A DNA stretch of 64,000 bases, from positions 7,760,001 through 7,824,000 of the forward strand of contig NW_026622886.1 of assembly GCF_023065955.2 (NCBI RefSeq). Reading direction: 5' to 3'. A program made the translations under genes and the position numbers. A model generated the notes under the pieces. It was given only the letters and a program-made list of their open reading frames with translations, ran no database searches and had not been told where the DNA came from. Position 1 is the first letter of the stretch; each line of letters opens with the position of its first letter. This stretch comes from Ursus arctos. Its lineage: Eukaryota; Chordata; Mammalia; Carnivora; Ursidae. Positions 24,486-33,920 of this stretch are shown in pieces.

Positions 24486-25420
24486 CGTATCTTTTTTCTA
24501 TTGCTGTGTAAAAAAGCGCCACAGACTAGGTGACTTAAAACAACACACCTTTATTATTTAATTGTTCCCGAGGTTCAGGAGTCCAGATATGGGCTGACTG
24601 GGTCCTCTGATCAGGGTCTTGCCAGGCTGTGACAGAGAAGTCAGCCATGGTATGGTTCTCATCTGGAGCTCAGGGTCCTCTTTCGAGTTCGCTGTTTGTT
24701 GGAAGAATTCAGTTTCTTGGTTCTAAGACTGAGAGCCCCACTTTCTTCTTTTATTTATTTTTATTTTTTTAATTGAAGCGTAACTAACATACAGTGTTAT
24801 ATTAGTTTCGGGTGTACAATAATGATTCGACATTTCTATACATTACCTGGTGTTCTGCACAGTAACTCTGTTCTTAATCCCCTTTTTCTATTTCACCCAT
24901 CCCCCACCCACCTGCCCTCTGGAGACTACCAGTTCTCTATATTTAAGAGTCTGTTTTTTTATTTATTTTGTTTTTTAAGTTCTACATATAAGTGAAATCA
25001 TACGGTATTTGTCTTTCTCTGATGGATTTCACTTAGCATAATACCCTCTAAGTCCATCCATGTTGTTGCAAATGGCAAAATCTTGTTCTTTCTTATGGCC
25101 GAGTAATAGTCCATTGTGTATATATACACCACATCTTCTTTATCTATTCATCCATCGATGGACACTTGGGCTGCTTCTGTATCGTGACTATCATAAATTG
25201 TGCTGCAAGAGCCCTGCTTTCTGGCTGGTTGTTGGCCATGACCACTCTCAGCAATTAGAGGACACCCATCAATCCCTGCCAAGTGGTCCTCTTGGACCTG
25301 CTGGTTTCCTTCTTCAAAGCCAGCAGGAGAAGCTCTCCCTCTAGCCTGCTAAGCCAGAGTCTACCATAGGTAATGGAATCATGGGAGTGATACCTCATCA
25401 CATCCCCAGGTCTTGCCCAC
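24486..25420 (-). mobile_element. MaLR-type solo LTR split by an L1
   Basis: The left half (24486-24746) has 'ctattgctgtgtaaaaaagc' and 'tgacttaaaacaacacacct'. The right half (about 25208-25420) continues with 'tctggctggttgttggccat' and 'atacctcatcacatccccag'. An L1 fragment sits between, flanked by a duplication of LTR sequence, so the LTR is older. Confidence 0.7.
24747..25207 (-). mobile_element. L1 3' end, nested in LTR
   Basis: 'attgaagcgtaactaacata' and later 'taatagtccattgtgtatat' and 'catccatcgatggacacttg' are antisense L1 3' UTR and distal ORF2 sequence. A 15-bp target duplication, 24732-24746 and 25208-25222 (two mismatches), marks the insertion. Confidence 0.88.
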
Positions 25421-25639
25421 ACTCGGGGCAGGGTGGAGTTCTACAGGGCATGCTCACCAGGAGATGAAAATCGTCAGGCCCTCCTTAGAATTCTGCCTGC
25501 CACGGTGGGGGCGGGGAGTGGGTTCTGATATGAGTTTGTGGCCAGAAGGATTTCTGCAGAGTGAGCCCATTGCCCTTGAGGGAAAAGGAAGCCATCTGTT
25601 ATCATCGTAACTGAAAGGCACAGAGTTCTGCGGGAGCAT

Positions 25640-25770
25640 GGAGCGGGGCCCACCACAGGTTGGGCTTCAGTTAGGCTTCCTAAGGAGGTTATACCTGACC
25701 TGAACATTGAGAGGTGGGTAGGACCAAAAGCCTTCCTGCAGAGGAACCAGGCAGTGGGGAGGCGGGATGG
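25640..25770 (-). repeat. L2-like fragment
   Basis: 'aggcttcctaaggaggttat' followed by 'acctgacctgaacattgaga', the antisense L2 motif series. Confidence 0.5.
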
Positions 25771-25959
25771 CCTGTGTCTCCTCATTGCAGAAGAACCAGA
25801 GGTGACACAAGCAATGAGGGACTACAGGCCTTAATCAAAAACAACGTGACTCTCCTGGCTATTCCCTGTGCTCCAGGAAGGGTTTGACCAAAAGCAAAGG
25901 AGGAGGGAGAATTTCCAGAATTTTTTTTAGAATGGCCTGGTCCAGAGGCAGCTGTGGCC

Positions 25960-26150
25960 TGGTCATTGGAGCTCTGTACTTGAGGTCAGACCGACATGAG
26001 CTCCTGTCTCTCCCAGACCACTTAACAGCCAGGTGAGGGTGAAGTCAGCTTGCGTCTCTGCCCCCAGGTTCACTCAACTGTGAAAAATCCTGCCTGTCTC
26101 TTATGATTTTTGTGAAGATTGAAGGCGTTAACGTGAGTGGATATGTTTTA
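25960..26150 (+). repeat. MIR SINE, degraded
   Basis: 'cattggagctctgtacttga', 'ccacttaacagccaggtgag' and 'tttttgtgaagattgaaggc' follow the sense MIR order with many changes. Confidence 0.55.
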
Positions 26151-27564
26151 CACTGAAAGCACCCCATCCATACAAAGAACTGTTTGCTCGACAACTCTTC
26201 CTGCATTTCTTTTCCTGTTCAGCACCTGTGCTTCTTTGAGTGGGAAAAGGGGGCCAGGAGGGGAGTTATCATGAACATCCCTGAAACAGAGATTCCCCGG
26301 GGGCATTTGTCTGAAGTGCTGGGAGGAAAGGCCACAGCCCATGTGGCCGCGGGTTGCCACACAGTTTGATTCTCTGGGGAGAGAATACATCATTTTTGGG
26401 ATGAAGAACCTGAGGCTAAAACAAAATGAATTGATTCCCAAACTCATGGCAGGACAGACACAGTCTTCTGATTTCAGACACATTTCCTTTCCTCTTCAAC
26501 ACACTGAGGAAGCACCTCACTGGAGTTCTAGAATCAACTACAGGTTTGAGTGTTTGTCTGGGTCTGCCTTTGGCTCTGGGTTTGTTGGATCTTTTCTTCT
26601 TTTGTTTTGTTTTGTATTACATCTTGCTCTTGGTTCATTTTTTTCCTTTTTGTAAAGGAAAACACCTTTTCACACATTCTCCTTCAGAGAGCCACTTTGA
26701 ATCAGTTTGAATTTGGGACACAGGAAAATGGTCCCAATGCCTTCAGGCAATGCTTGCATCTCAGGTCATCTCAGGAGCAAGCATAGGTAAAGAAGAGCCA
26801 AGAGCCCGAGACAGAACCCCCAAAATCCCACTTGCCATTTTTCTCTGGATGTTGAAACATTGCAAAACTTGCGAGAGCAGATAAATCCAAAGAAAAACTC
26901 TGAGCATCAATTACAACATCGTGTGGAGAAACCTCTAGCTGGCACGACTCAGCCATCACATCACTCTCCTCTGTTCGGGCCAGGCCGTGAGCCCCTTGAC
27001 AGAAAGGGCTGCCGCTCTGTCCTGTGACTGGCACTTTGTCCTCAAAGGGTCCTGCTCAGTGTGAACTGTCAGAGGCCACAGAGACCATACCGCTCTTACT
27101 CTGGGCGATGCCAGGTGTGGCACCAACACGCACAGGACACTAACATCTCATTTGAAAACACTGACATGCAAAAGGAGAAATCCCTCCATTCTTTGGAGAT
27201 TTACTCCCTGGTGACTCCTTCATTATCATTTTTCTCTCCGTCCTCTTGTGTTCATTCTCTTCCTAGGGTGGGACAAGGATGTTCCTTTTTAATTTAACGC
27301 AGCAAACATCGTGAGAACTTTTGTGTGTGCTGGCTTCAGCCCCACGGGCACTGAAAGGACTCGGAGAAGAGGCTCACTGTTCAGTGCAAAAGACGAACAC
27401 ACAGAAACCACCGGAGTCGGGTAGGGGAACAGAAATGAACCCTAGGAACAGCCACGACTCCAAGGGAGGGGTTTCCTTCCTGTGATTGGCTGGGTGGGAT
27501 CATTTGTATAACATGACCTGAGGGTGGTCCTTTAGAAAGAAACTATGTGCCCTGCACCTCGTGT
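26151..27564. other. Intergenic, no feature recognised
   Basis: T-rich stretches near 26590-26660. No gene, no assignable repeat, and short open frames only. Confidence 0.5.
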
Positions 27565-27735
27565 TGTGCCTAGGGAGCAAGATATCCTAATAGTCAAGAA
27601 ATCAGACTCAAAAAAGTCCTCATTTGAATTCAGGAGGGGCCACTTCCCACACACTTCTCTGTGTCTCCATTTCTTCATTTGTGAGGTGATGACACTGAGG
27701 AGCCCCATTTTCCAGGGCTAAGAGGTTTACATGGG
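27565..27735 (+). repeat. MIR SINE, degraded
   Basis: 'gtcctcatttgaattcagga', 'tctgtgtctccatttcttca' and 'atttgtgaggtgatgacact', sense MIR. Confidence 0.6.
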
Positions 27736-27756
27736 ACAGCACATGGGACAAAATAA

Positions 27757-27799
27757 GTGTGCGTGCACACACGCACACACGCACACGCGTGCACACACA
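27757..27799 (+). repeat. 43-bp perfect alternating purine/pyrimidine tract
   Basis: GTGTGCGTGCACACACGCAC and onward alternate purine and pyrimidine without a break for 43 bases, mixing CA/TG and CG steps. This composition favours left-handed (Z) DNA in supercoiled DNA. Confidence 0.9.
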
Positions 27800-28054
27800 A
27801 AGTTGATCCTTTATCTTCCTGTGGTTTTCTCTGCCTCTTTCACAGACATTCCCTCTAGAATCCTTGAGATAAGGGAGAAAGGAAGGCCTTTCAGGCTGGA
27901 CTCCCAGCCCCCAGTGGGGTGGTGATGGGCAGTGGGAGGCCTGGATGGTTGGGGGCAGGATATACTTCCTACACCAGGAAGGAGAGAGGGCAGGTCAAGA
28001 TACACAGAAGAGGAAAAACAGAGTGTCGACCCCAAGTGCCTCTCGTGTTTTTCA

Positions 28055-28310
28055 TGATAGTTCTCGCTAGTGTTAGATCACTTCTCACGTTACCCTCCTC
28101 ATCCAAGGTGTCCCATCTGCTTCACAAAACAGTCCTAAGATAGAGGCAACCTGCGCGTTTTTATCCTGATTTTACAAATGAGGGCGTGGAAGCTTGGAAA
28201 GGTTCACCCACGTGCCCCCAGGCACGCAGAAGCAGCGTCACAGCTGGAGCTGGGGCCGGACTCCCAGTTCTGTGCTCGCGGGAGCCCTCTGTTGACAGGC
28301 TCGGCGAGAG
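28055..28310 (-). repeat. MIR/L2-like repeat
   Basis: 'tatcctgattttacaaatga' and 'ggctcggcgag' flank a reverse MIR-like core with 'acgtgcccccaggcacgc'. Diverged. Confidence 0.6.
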
Positions 28311-28584
28311 AGAGCTCAGGGTCCTCGCAGCTCATCCCCAACCCCCCTCAGAACCTGTCAGACTCTGCCGGGGGCTCATGGAGGGGAAAATAAAAGGCTC
28401 TGGTTGGCTGAAGGTTAACAGATAAAGGAAGCAAAGTTGAAAAGCTTACAATAAATCATCCGTGGATTTTCTTCAAGATTCCCGGTTGACTGAACAGTGA
28501 AACTGGCAGGCAGAAAACAGACAGCAAAGGAGGCTCCCAGATCACTGGAGGGAGGGGGGAGCCAGCTTGCGTTCATCCGCCCCC

Positions 28585-28800
28585 ATGTCCTAGGTGCTAG
28601 ATGCCCGGCCTGCGCGATCTCATTTAAGCCCCAGGCAGCCTGGCGGGATGGCTGCTGTGGTCCTCAGTTCTGTGCGCGGGGGAGTGAGGGCCAGGGAGGT
28701 GAAGCAAAAGGCCCACAGTCTTGCAGCTGGTACCCGGGTCAGCAGGACCAGGGACTCAGATCCGCCAGGCTCTGAAATCCATGCCTTTCCGCTAGCTTGT
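28585..28800 (-). repeat. MIR SINE, GC-rich diverged
   Basis: 'tcatttaagccccaggcagc', then 'gaggtgaagcaaaaggccca' and 'gctggtacccgggtcagcag', reverse MIR. Confidence 0.6.
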
Positions 28801-29634
28801 AGGGCAGGGGAGGGGTGCAGAGGGATTTCACACGGGACTCCTCAGAGGGAATGAAAGAAGAGGGTCTGAGGAAGAAGTCTGAAAAGGTAGGCTTCTTTTT
28901 ATTCAGATACGATGAGGCCAACAGATCGGGAGGAGACAAGGTAGCTGGTTACTCGCGGTTTCCAAGAGGAGGGGCTGGGCCACATCCTGCAGGGCCTCGT
29001 GGGGAGACACCAGGATCAGTAGGAGGCAGAGGTGGTGGAGAAAAAGGTTGGTAAGAGCCGATATTGTGGTTTCCAGGGAGGGAACAGGTGAGGCAGGGGA
29101 AGGGGGCTTAGGATTGGCTCGTTTGTGTAACTTCAGTGGGCTCTGGGGTTAGAGCTGTCTGGAGTTGTCTGGGACCCAGCCCTCTGGTGACTGAAGCAGG
29201 GGTGTGGCCCAAAATGTTGGTGTTGGTTGCTTTGCATCTGGAAGGCCAGCCATGGGAGGGACAGTCTCTCCAGGGTTGGCAAGGCCCCAGAGGTCAGAAA
29301 CACATGGTTCTTGCAGAAAAGCAACATTCAACCAGGCAAAAAGACATCACAAACCTTCCATGGTGGCTCATAATGGTGCTCCGGGGTCTCCTCTGTGTTC
29401 TGGAACCAGAGTGGAACTCTGTTAACAGCAGGAGAGACCTCTCCATTGAATTACCACCATTCAGAGAAGTAAGGATGGGCATTATTTTCAGCACCCTGAC
29501 AGCAAGTAATCACAGACCAAATGACCCAAGTGGATAAACTAATTGGAATTAAATGAGATTAATCAGAATAAGCTCTGTTATTCCTGTATCAGGAATGTCA
29601 AGACATTGTTTGCTAAAATGAAGAAGTACATGTA

Positions 29635-29636
<2 letters not shown>
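28801..29636. other. Intergenic, possible conserved noncoding stretch
   Basis: No gene. About 28890-29100 resembles an L2-type sequence only loosely. The 29430-29580 part is compositionally complex and rich in TAAT/ATTA cores. Confidence 0.4.

Positions 29637-29671
<35 letters not shown>
29637..29671 (+). repeat. (GT)n microsatellite, about 17 copies
   Basis: Uninterrupted GT repeat, likely polymorphic. Confidence 0.97.
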
Positions 29672-29675
<4 letters not shown>

Positions 29676-30254
29676 GCACGCACAAATCAGGCTTGCAGAG
29701 AAACAGAAGACATTCGACTGCCCAGGTGGCCAGGAAAGTATGATGCGACAAGGGCCTGAAGGAATGTGTTTCCAAGTTATTTTTTCGCCCTTTGGATGGT
29801 TCATGGATATAAATAGAAGTTGAATCTGCCTCCTCCATTACTTATCCTTAACATTATTTGTCAGTGTGCTTAAAGGTAAGGAATGGAAATAGGAGTCAGA
29901 TAAAGCTTTCAGCATTTCCTAGGATGAGGATAGAATTTCTTATCACGGCTTATAGGGAGCCACAGACTCCAACCCCTACCTCCATTTCTAAGTCATCTCA
30001 CCCTTTGCTCCCTCATCCAGCAGCTGTCCATCATTGTCCCGTCATCAGCTCTAGCCAAGGAGCGTGCGATGGTCTCTCCATGCAAGTCAACACCTCAAAC
30101 TCGGCTGTCCCAGCACCAAGGCCACCTTCGTGAGACCTGTGGCGGCTGAATCTCGCAGTTGTTATGCAGTGATTCGTTCAGCGAGTCTCTCTCTGATAAG
30201 GCTGGAGGCGCTTGAGGTAGGAAGAGCTGAAACTGGTTTATTCACGGGGGAGCT
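29672..30254. other. Intergenic, no gene recognised
   Basis: The section 29955-30140 ('ccctacctccatttctaagt' onward) may be a diverged L2 in sense orientation. The rest is unassigned. Confidence 0.4.
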
Positions 30255-30320
30255 CCAGACCCCACAGGTAGTGGGTCCTAAATAGATGTTTGCTAAATGA
30301 CTCAATAAATAAATGAACTT
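30255..30320 (+). repeat. L2/MIR 3' tail fragment
   Basis: 'gtgggtcctaaatagatgtt' followed by 'tgctaaatgactcaataaat', the typical tail. Confidence 0.65.
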
Positions 30321-30329
30321 GGATTCTCT

Positions 30330-30475
30330 TCCCAGACCCATCTCTACACAGCTTTGCATTCCTGAGCAAGTCACTCTCCCTCTCTGAGTCTTCCTTTCTT
30401 CATCTGTGAAATGGAAGAACTGATTGCAAGGATTTCTAAAGCCTTTCCTGTTTCTATGCTGTTAAGGGCTGTTCT
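30330..30475 (+). repeat. MIR SINE
   Basis: 'gcaagtcactctccctctct', 'gagtcttcctttcttcatct' and 'gtgaaatggaag', sense MIR core. Confidence 0.85.
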
Positions 30476-30649
30476 GTGTCCCATGGGGAAAACTGTTATT
30501 TCCTAGCGAGGTCTGTTTTCTCCTCATGGCAAGAAGGAAGGGGCTTCTTTAACATGTGGGGAGGCTACAGGGGAGGAGGGGACTTGCAGTGTTAACGTGT
30601 GGCCAGAAAAAACCTCACTGATTAGATCAGAGACTTAAAGGCAGTAAGA

Positions 30650-30935
30650 GTGAGACATGTGGGTGTATCTACGAAAAGAGTAGTCAGGTAGAACAAAACA
30701 GCTGATGCAAAGGCCCTGACGCAGGAGAATCCCTGGTAGGATAAGAATGCAAGGATGACTGGAGCAGAGTGAGCTGGGGAAGGAGCAGAAGCAGTGAGGG
30801 CCCAGAAGTAAAGACAGGAGGAGACAGAACACATAGGGTCTGGTGGGCCATTGTAAGACTCTGGCTTTTACTCAGAGTGAGATGACAAACCACCCAAGGG
30901 CTCTGAGCAGAGCGGTGATGTGAATTTAGGACGTA
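30650..30935 (-). repeat. L2-like ancient LINE fragment
   Basis: 'gatgcaaaggccctgacgca', 'tgactggagcagagtgagct' and 'tcagagtgagatgacaaacc' form the antisense L2-type motif series, also seen at 46040-46200. Confidence 0.6.
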
Positions 30936-31491
30936 ACTGGGTTCCTGGATGGCAGTGAACAGATCAGCTATTGTAAATGGAGCTTATGTTCCCTACAGGA
31001 ACATTCCCTGGAGTTCTATTTCCATAACTTCGTGTCATGCCATAAAGATACTGTCCTTACTGAAGAAAACAAATAAACACAATACATACCTTAGAAAAAT
31101 ACAGCCTTGGAATTCCAGCCTCTCCTTCGCTATTGCCTTTCCAATGGCCTCCGTGTGTATAGTATACGCAAACACACACCAGCTTCGGAGTACACCTAGA
31201 ACTTGAATTTCGTCTCTAAAAGTTATCACTATGAGACTCGGAGCAAGTGATCACTTCAATTCCCAGAACCTTGTCTGCAAAGTGAACACAGAAATATGTG
31301 TTACTATGCACCGCATTGGCCTGGCACAAAGGTTAAAAGAAAACACACCTGTAATATCCTTAGCGTAGCATTTGGTGTTTTTTTGGTACCCAGCACATGC
31401 TGGTCTCCTTTCCTCTCTTTCCTTATGCCTGGCTGGAACGGTAATTAATATAGAGATGGGAGGCTGGGATTTGGGGCACGTTAAGATCATA
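30936..31491. other. Intergenic, no feature recognised
   Basis: Ordinary AT-rich sequence with no gene or clear repeat. Confidence 0.5.
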
Positions 31492-31508
31492 ACAATACCG
31501 TGCATTTA

Positions 31509-31942
31509 TTATTTTTTTTAAGATTTATTAATTTGAGAGAGAGCACATGTGTGAGAGCTGGGGGAGGAGTATGGGGAGGGAAGGAGCAGAGGGAGAGTTT
31601 GTTTTTTTTTTTAAGATTTTATTTACTTATTTGATAGCACAAGCAGGGGGAGCCACAGGCAGAGGGAGAGGGAGAAGCAGGCTCCCCACTAAGCAGGGAG
31701 CCCGATGTGGGTGGGACTCCATCCCAGAACTCTGGGATCATGACCTGAGCCAAAGGCATACACTTAACTTGCGACTGAGTCTCCCAGGCCCCCGGGGAGA
31801 AAGAGTCTTTAAGCAGACTCCCCGCTGAGCACAGAGCGGATTCAGGGCTAGATCCCAGGACCCTGAGATCACGACCTTGAGATTACCACCTGAGCTGAAA
31901 CCAAGAGCCAGACGCTCAACTGCGCCCCCCCCAGGCGCCCCC
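31509..31942 (-). mobile_element. CAN-SINE (outer), interrupted by a second SINE
   Basis: The tail starts at 31509, 'gagagagagcacatgtgtga' follows, and after the inner element it resumes with 'gagtctttaagcagactccc' and ends in 'cccccccaggcgccc'. A 17-bp target duplication (31492-31508 and 31943-31959, two mismatches) brackets the whole unit. Confidence 0.9.
31600..31795 (-). mobile_element. CAN-SINE (inner), nested
   Basis: A second, complete antisense SINE from its own T-rich tail, through 'gatagcacaagcagggggag', to 'gactgagtctcccaggcccc', located in the middle of the outer SINE. Edges are approximate. Confidence 0.85.
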
Positions 31943-31964
31943 ACAATACTATACATTTAACAGA

Positions 31965-32120
31965 ATTTGTTTCCAAACACTGTACCAGACAATTCTGTGA
32001 GCTCTCCAGAAGAGAGATTATTATCCCATCTTATAGATGGAAAGAGTAAACCCCACTAAGTTCGAGTGGCTTGAACAGGATCACAGAGAAAATGAGTGGC
32101 AAAGCAGGGGGTTTGCGTTT
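31965..32120 (-). repeat. MIR SINE
   Basis: 'attattatcccatcttatag' and 'ggcttgaacaggatcacaga', reverse MIR. Confidence 0.75.
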
Positions 32121-32960
32121 CACACAGGAGTTTTGCTTTTGCCTGTTTCCCTCTGTGTTCTTTCCACCTACTTCTTCCCAGTGTTTGGCTTCAGTGTATT
32201 TCCAAGGTCAATCAATTTCAAAGAATGCAGGGCATCTGTGGATGGTTTAAATAACAAAGGCATTCCCCATAGGTGTGGTCCACACTATGCCTAAGAATCT
32301 CTTTTGTAGTCCTCCACATGTGTAAAAACCACTTTGAAAGAGTCAAGGAGCTGTGCCTTGTCTTTAGGTAGATTAATTCAGCCGAAAGAATTACCGCGGA
32401 TAAATTCTTGGCCTGCCTTGCTGACAGTTCCCTGCCCAGCTGGGGGAGGAAGCAGCGAGAACTGCCAGGCTAGACTTGTTTGAGATCAATAAGGAACAAC
32501 TGACTGCTTGTCTGGAAATGACAATGAAGTAAGAGAAACAGGTCAGCATGGGGTGAAGGGAGGGAGCCCCTCCCCCCTCCAGGCCTGGAACTTTGATAAT
32601 GCAGATGTCAAATGTGAGGCAAAAAATGAACAGGCTCCCAGCAACTGACTCTTCACAAAAGCATAACACCTTTAGAAGAAGCCAAAAAATGAAATCTGAC
32701 AATATAATTTGAAGTATTTCTTGCCAGAGATGGAAGAGACACCTTGAGAAATTAATGCGTTTGCACAGGTAGGGTTTGTGTCTTAAATAGGGTCCTTTTG
32801 AGTACGAATAAAAAATAAAAAATCACTTGGAATTAAGTTTAAAAAATCAAATAAAGAGGAATCTATTTAAAGTGTTCTAGGATAAATCACAAAATCCAAG
32901 CGGCTAAGCCTCTTAAATCTCAAACAATAAACTCAGATAAGAAATATTACATCAACTTAC
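32121..32960. other. Intergenic, no feature recognised
   Basis: Mixed composition, no assignable repeat. The stretch 32390-32720 lacks low-complexity sequence and could be unique noncoding DNA. Confidence 0.5.
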
Positions 32961-33199
32961 ATCTGGTTTTGCTTCTCCCATCTTGCCAGGTTGGAAGGAT
33001 ATAAAATCTTCGCTATCTGGGGGACATCCTTGCCCGCCTTTGTCCGAGGGGGCACCAAAGAACAGAAGAGGCCTCTCCAGTTTTTGGTCAGCAATTGTGA
33101 GTTTCCACCCATTGTTCCATTTTTCCCATTGTCTTAATTGGTCATTCACGTCCGGAAGCTCTGTCACTTTCGCGCAGAATCAGACAGGACTCAATCTGG
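32961..33199 (-). other. Exon-like segment with strong splice signals (unconfirmed)
   Basis: On the minus strand a long pyrimidine-rich run ending ttttgtatgcag immediately precedes 33199, and a consensus gtaagt donor immediately follows 32961, giving a 239-bp internal-exon-like unit. One frame is open for about 70 codons through the donor side (including RQWEKWNNGWKLTIADQKLE) but has a stop near its acceptor side, and another frame is open on the acceptor side only. No family is recognised. It could be an exon of a noncoding RNA, a decayed coding exon, or a chance pairing of good splice sites. Confidence 0.3.
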
Positions 33200-33689
33200 C
33201 TGCATACAAAAATTAAAAACAAAATAGCAAAGGCCTGATTAAGAGAGAAGTCTCTTTCCCTCTCATACAAACATGATCCAGCCACTTTGACATGAGTGGC
33301 CAGGTAAAAATGAGCAGGAATAAGGGAAGAATAGAATTGGGAAGCAGCTGGCAGTCTGTCCTCCATGCCAACCTCTGGACGTGGGGACCTCTGGTGAGAT
33401 CTAGGAGCGGGGTCCTGCTTTCTCAGACTCATGAGGCAGCCCTCCTGTCTGAGGTCCAGCCCCATTGTCAGACACTGTGTCAGAATGTTAGGGGAACCCA
33501 TGCTCTTCCAGGCCATTCTAATCTCCACTCTACCTGGTCGGCTTCCTCCCAACACAGCCCAGGTCTTCAGAGGTGCTCCTTGCTGTTTCACCCTCTAGGA
33601 CATGTAGCACTGCTCTTGAAATAGTTTCGGGCTTTGGAAAACAAAAACAAAAACAAGAACAAACAGATCATAAAAATACCTTGCACGTA
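33200..33689. other. Intergenic, no feature recognised
   Basis: A 149-codon antisense open frame (33142-33591) has no recognisable content. It runs across the putative acceptor of the exon-like segment. Confidence 0.45.
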
Positions 33690-33920
33690 TTTGTTCTTTT
33701 GTGATGTGATGGTAATAGTTCTAAGGATGTTACATTTTTAGTTAATTGTCATGATAATCCTACATGGTAGGCAGCATTATCCTTACTCTACAGATGGGAC
33801 AGCAGGGTGATTAAGTCATTTGCCTAGGTTGTCATAGCCAGGAGGTGACAGATTCTTCCAAACCAGATGGCCTGGCTCGAGACTCTTGCTCTTACCCGCA
33901 GTCTTACACTGCTTCTCTGT
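33690..33920 (-). repeat. MIR SINE
   Basis: 'catgataatcctacatggta', 'ttactctacagatgggacag' and 'tttgcctaggttgtcatagc', reverse MIR. Confidence 0.8.

Noticed and set aside
33142..33591. 149-codon minus-strand open frame
   Set aside because: Runs from unique DNA across the putative acceptor into the exon-like unit. Composition is not protein-like and no motif is recognised.
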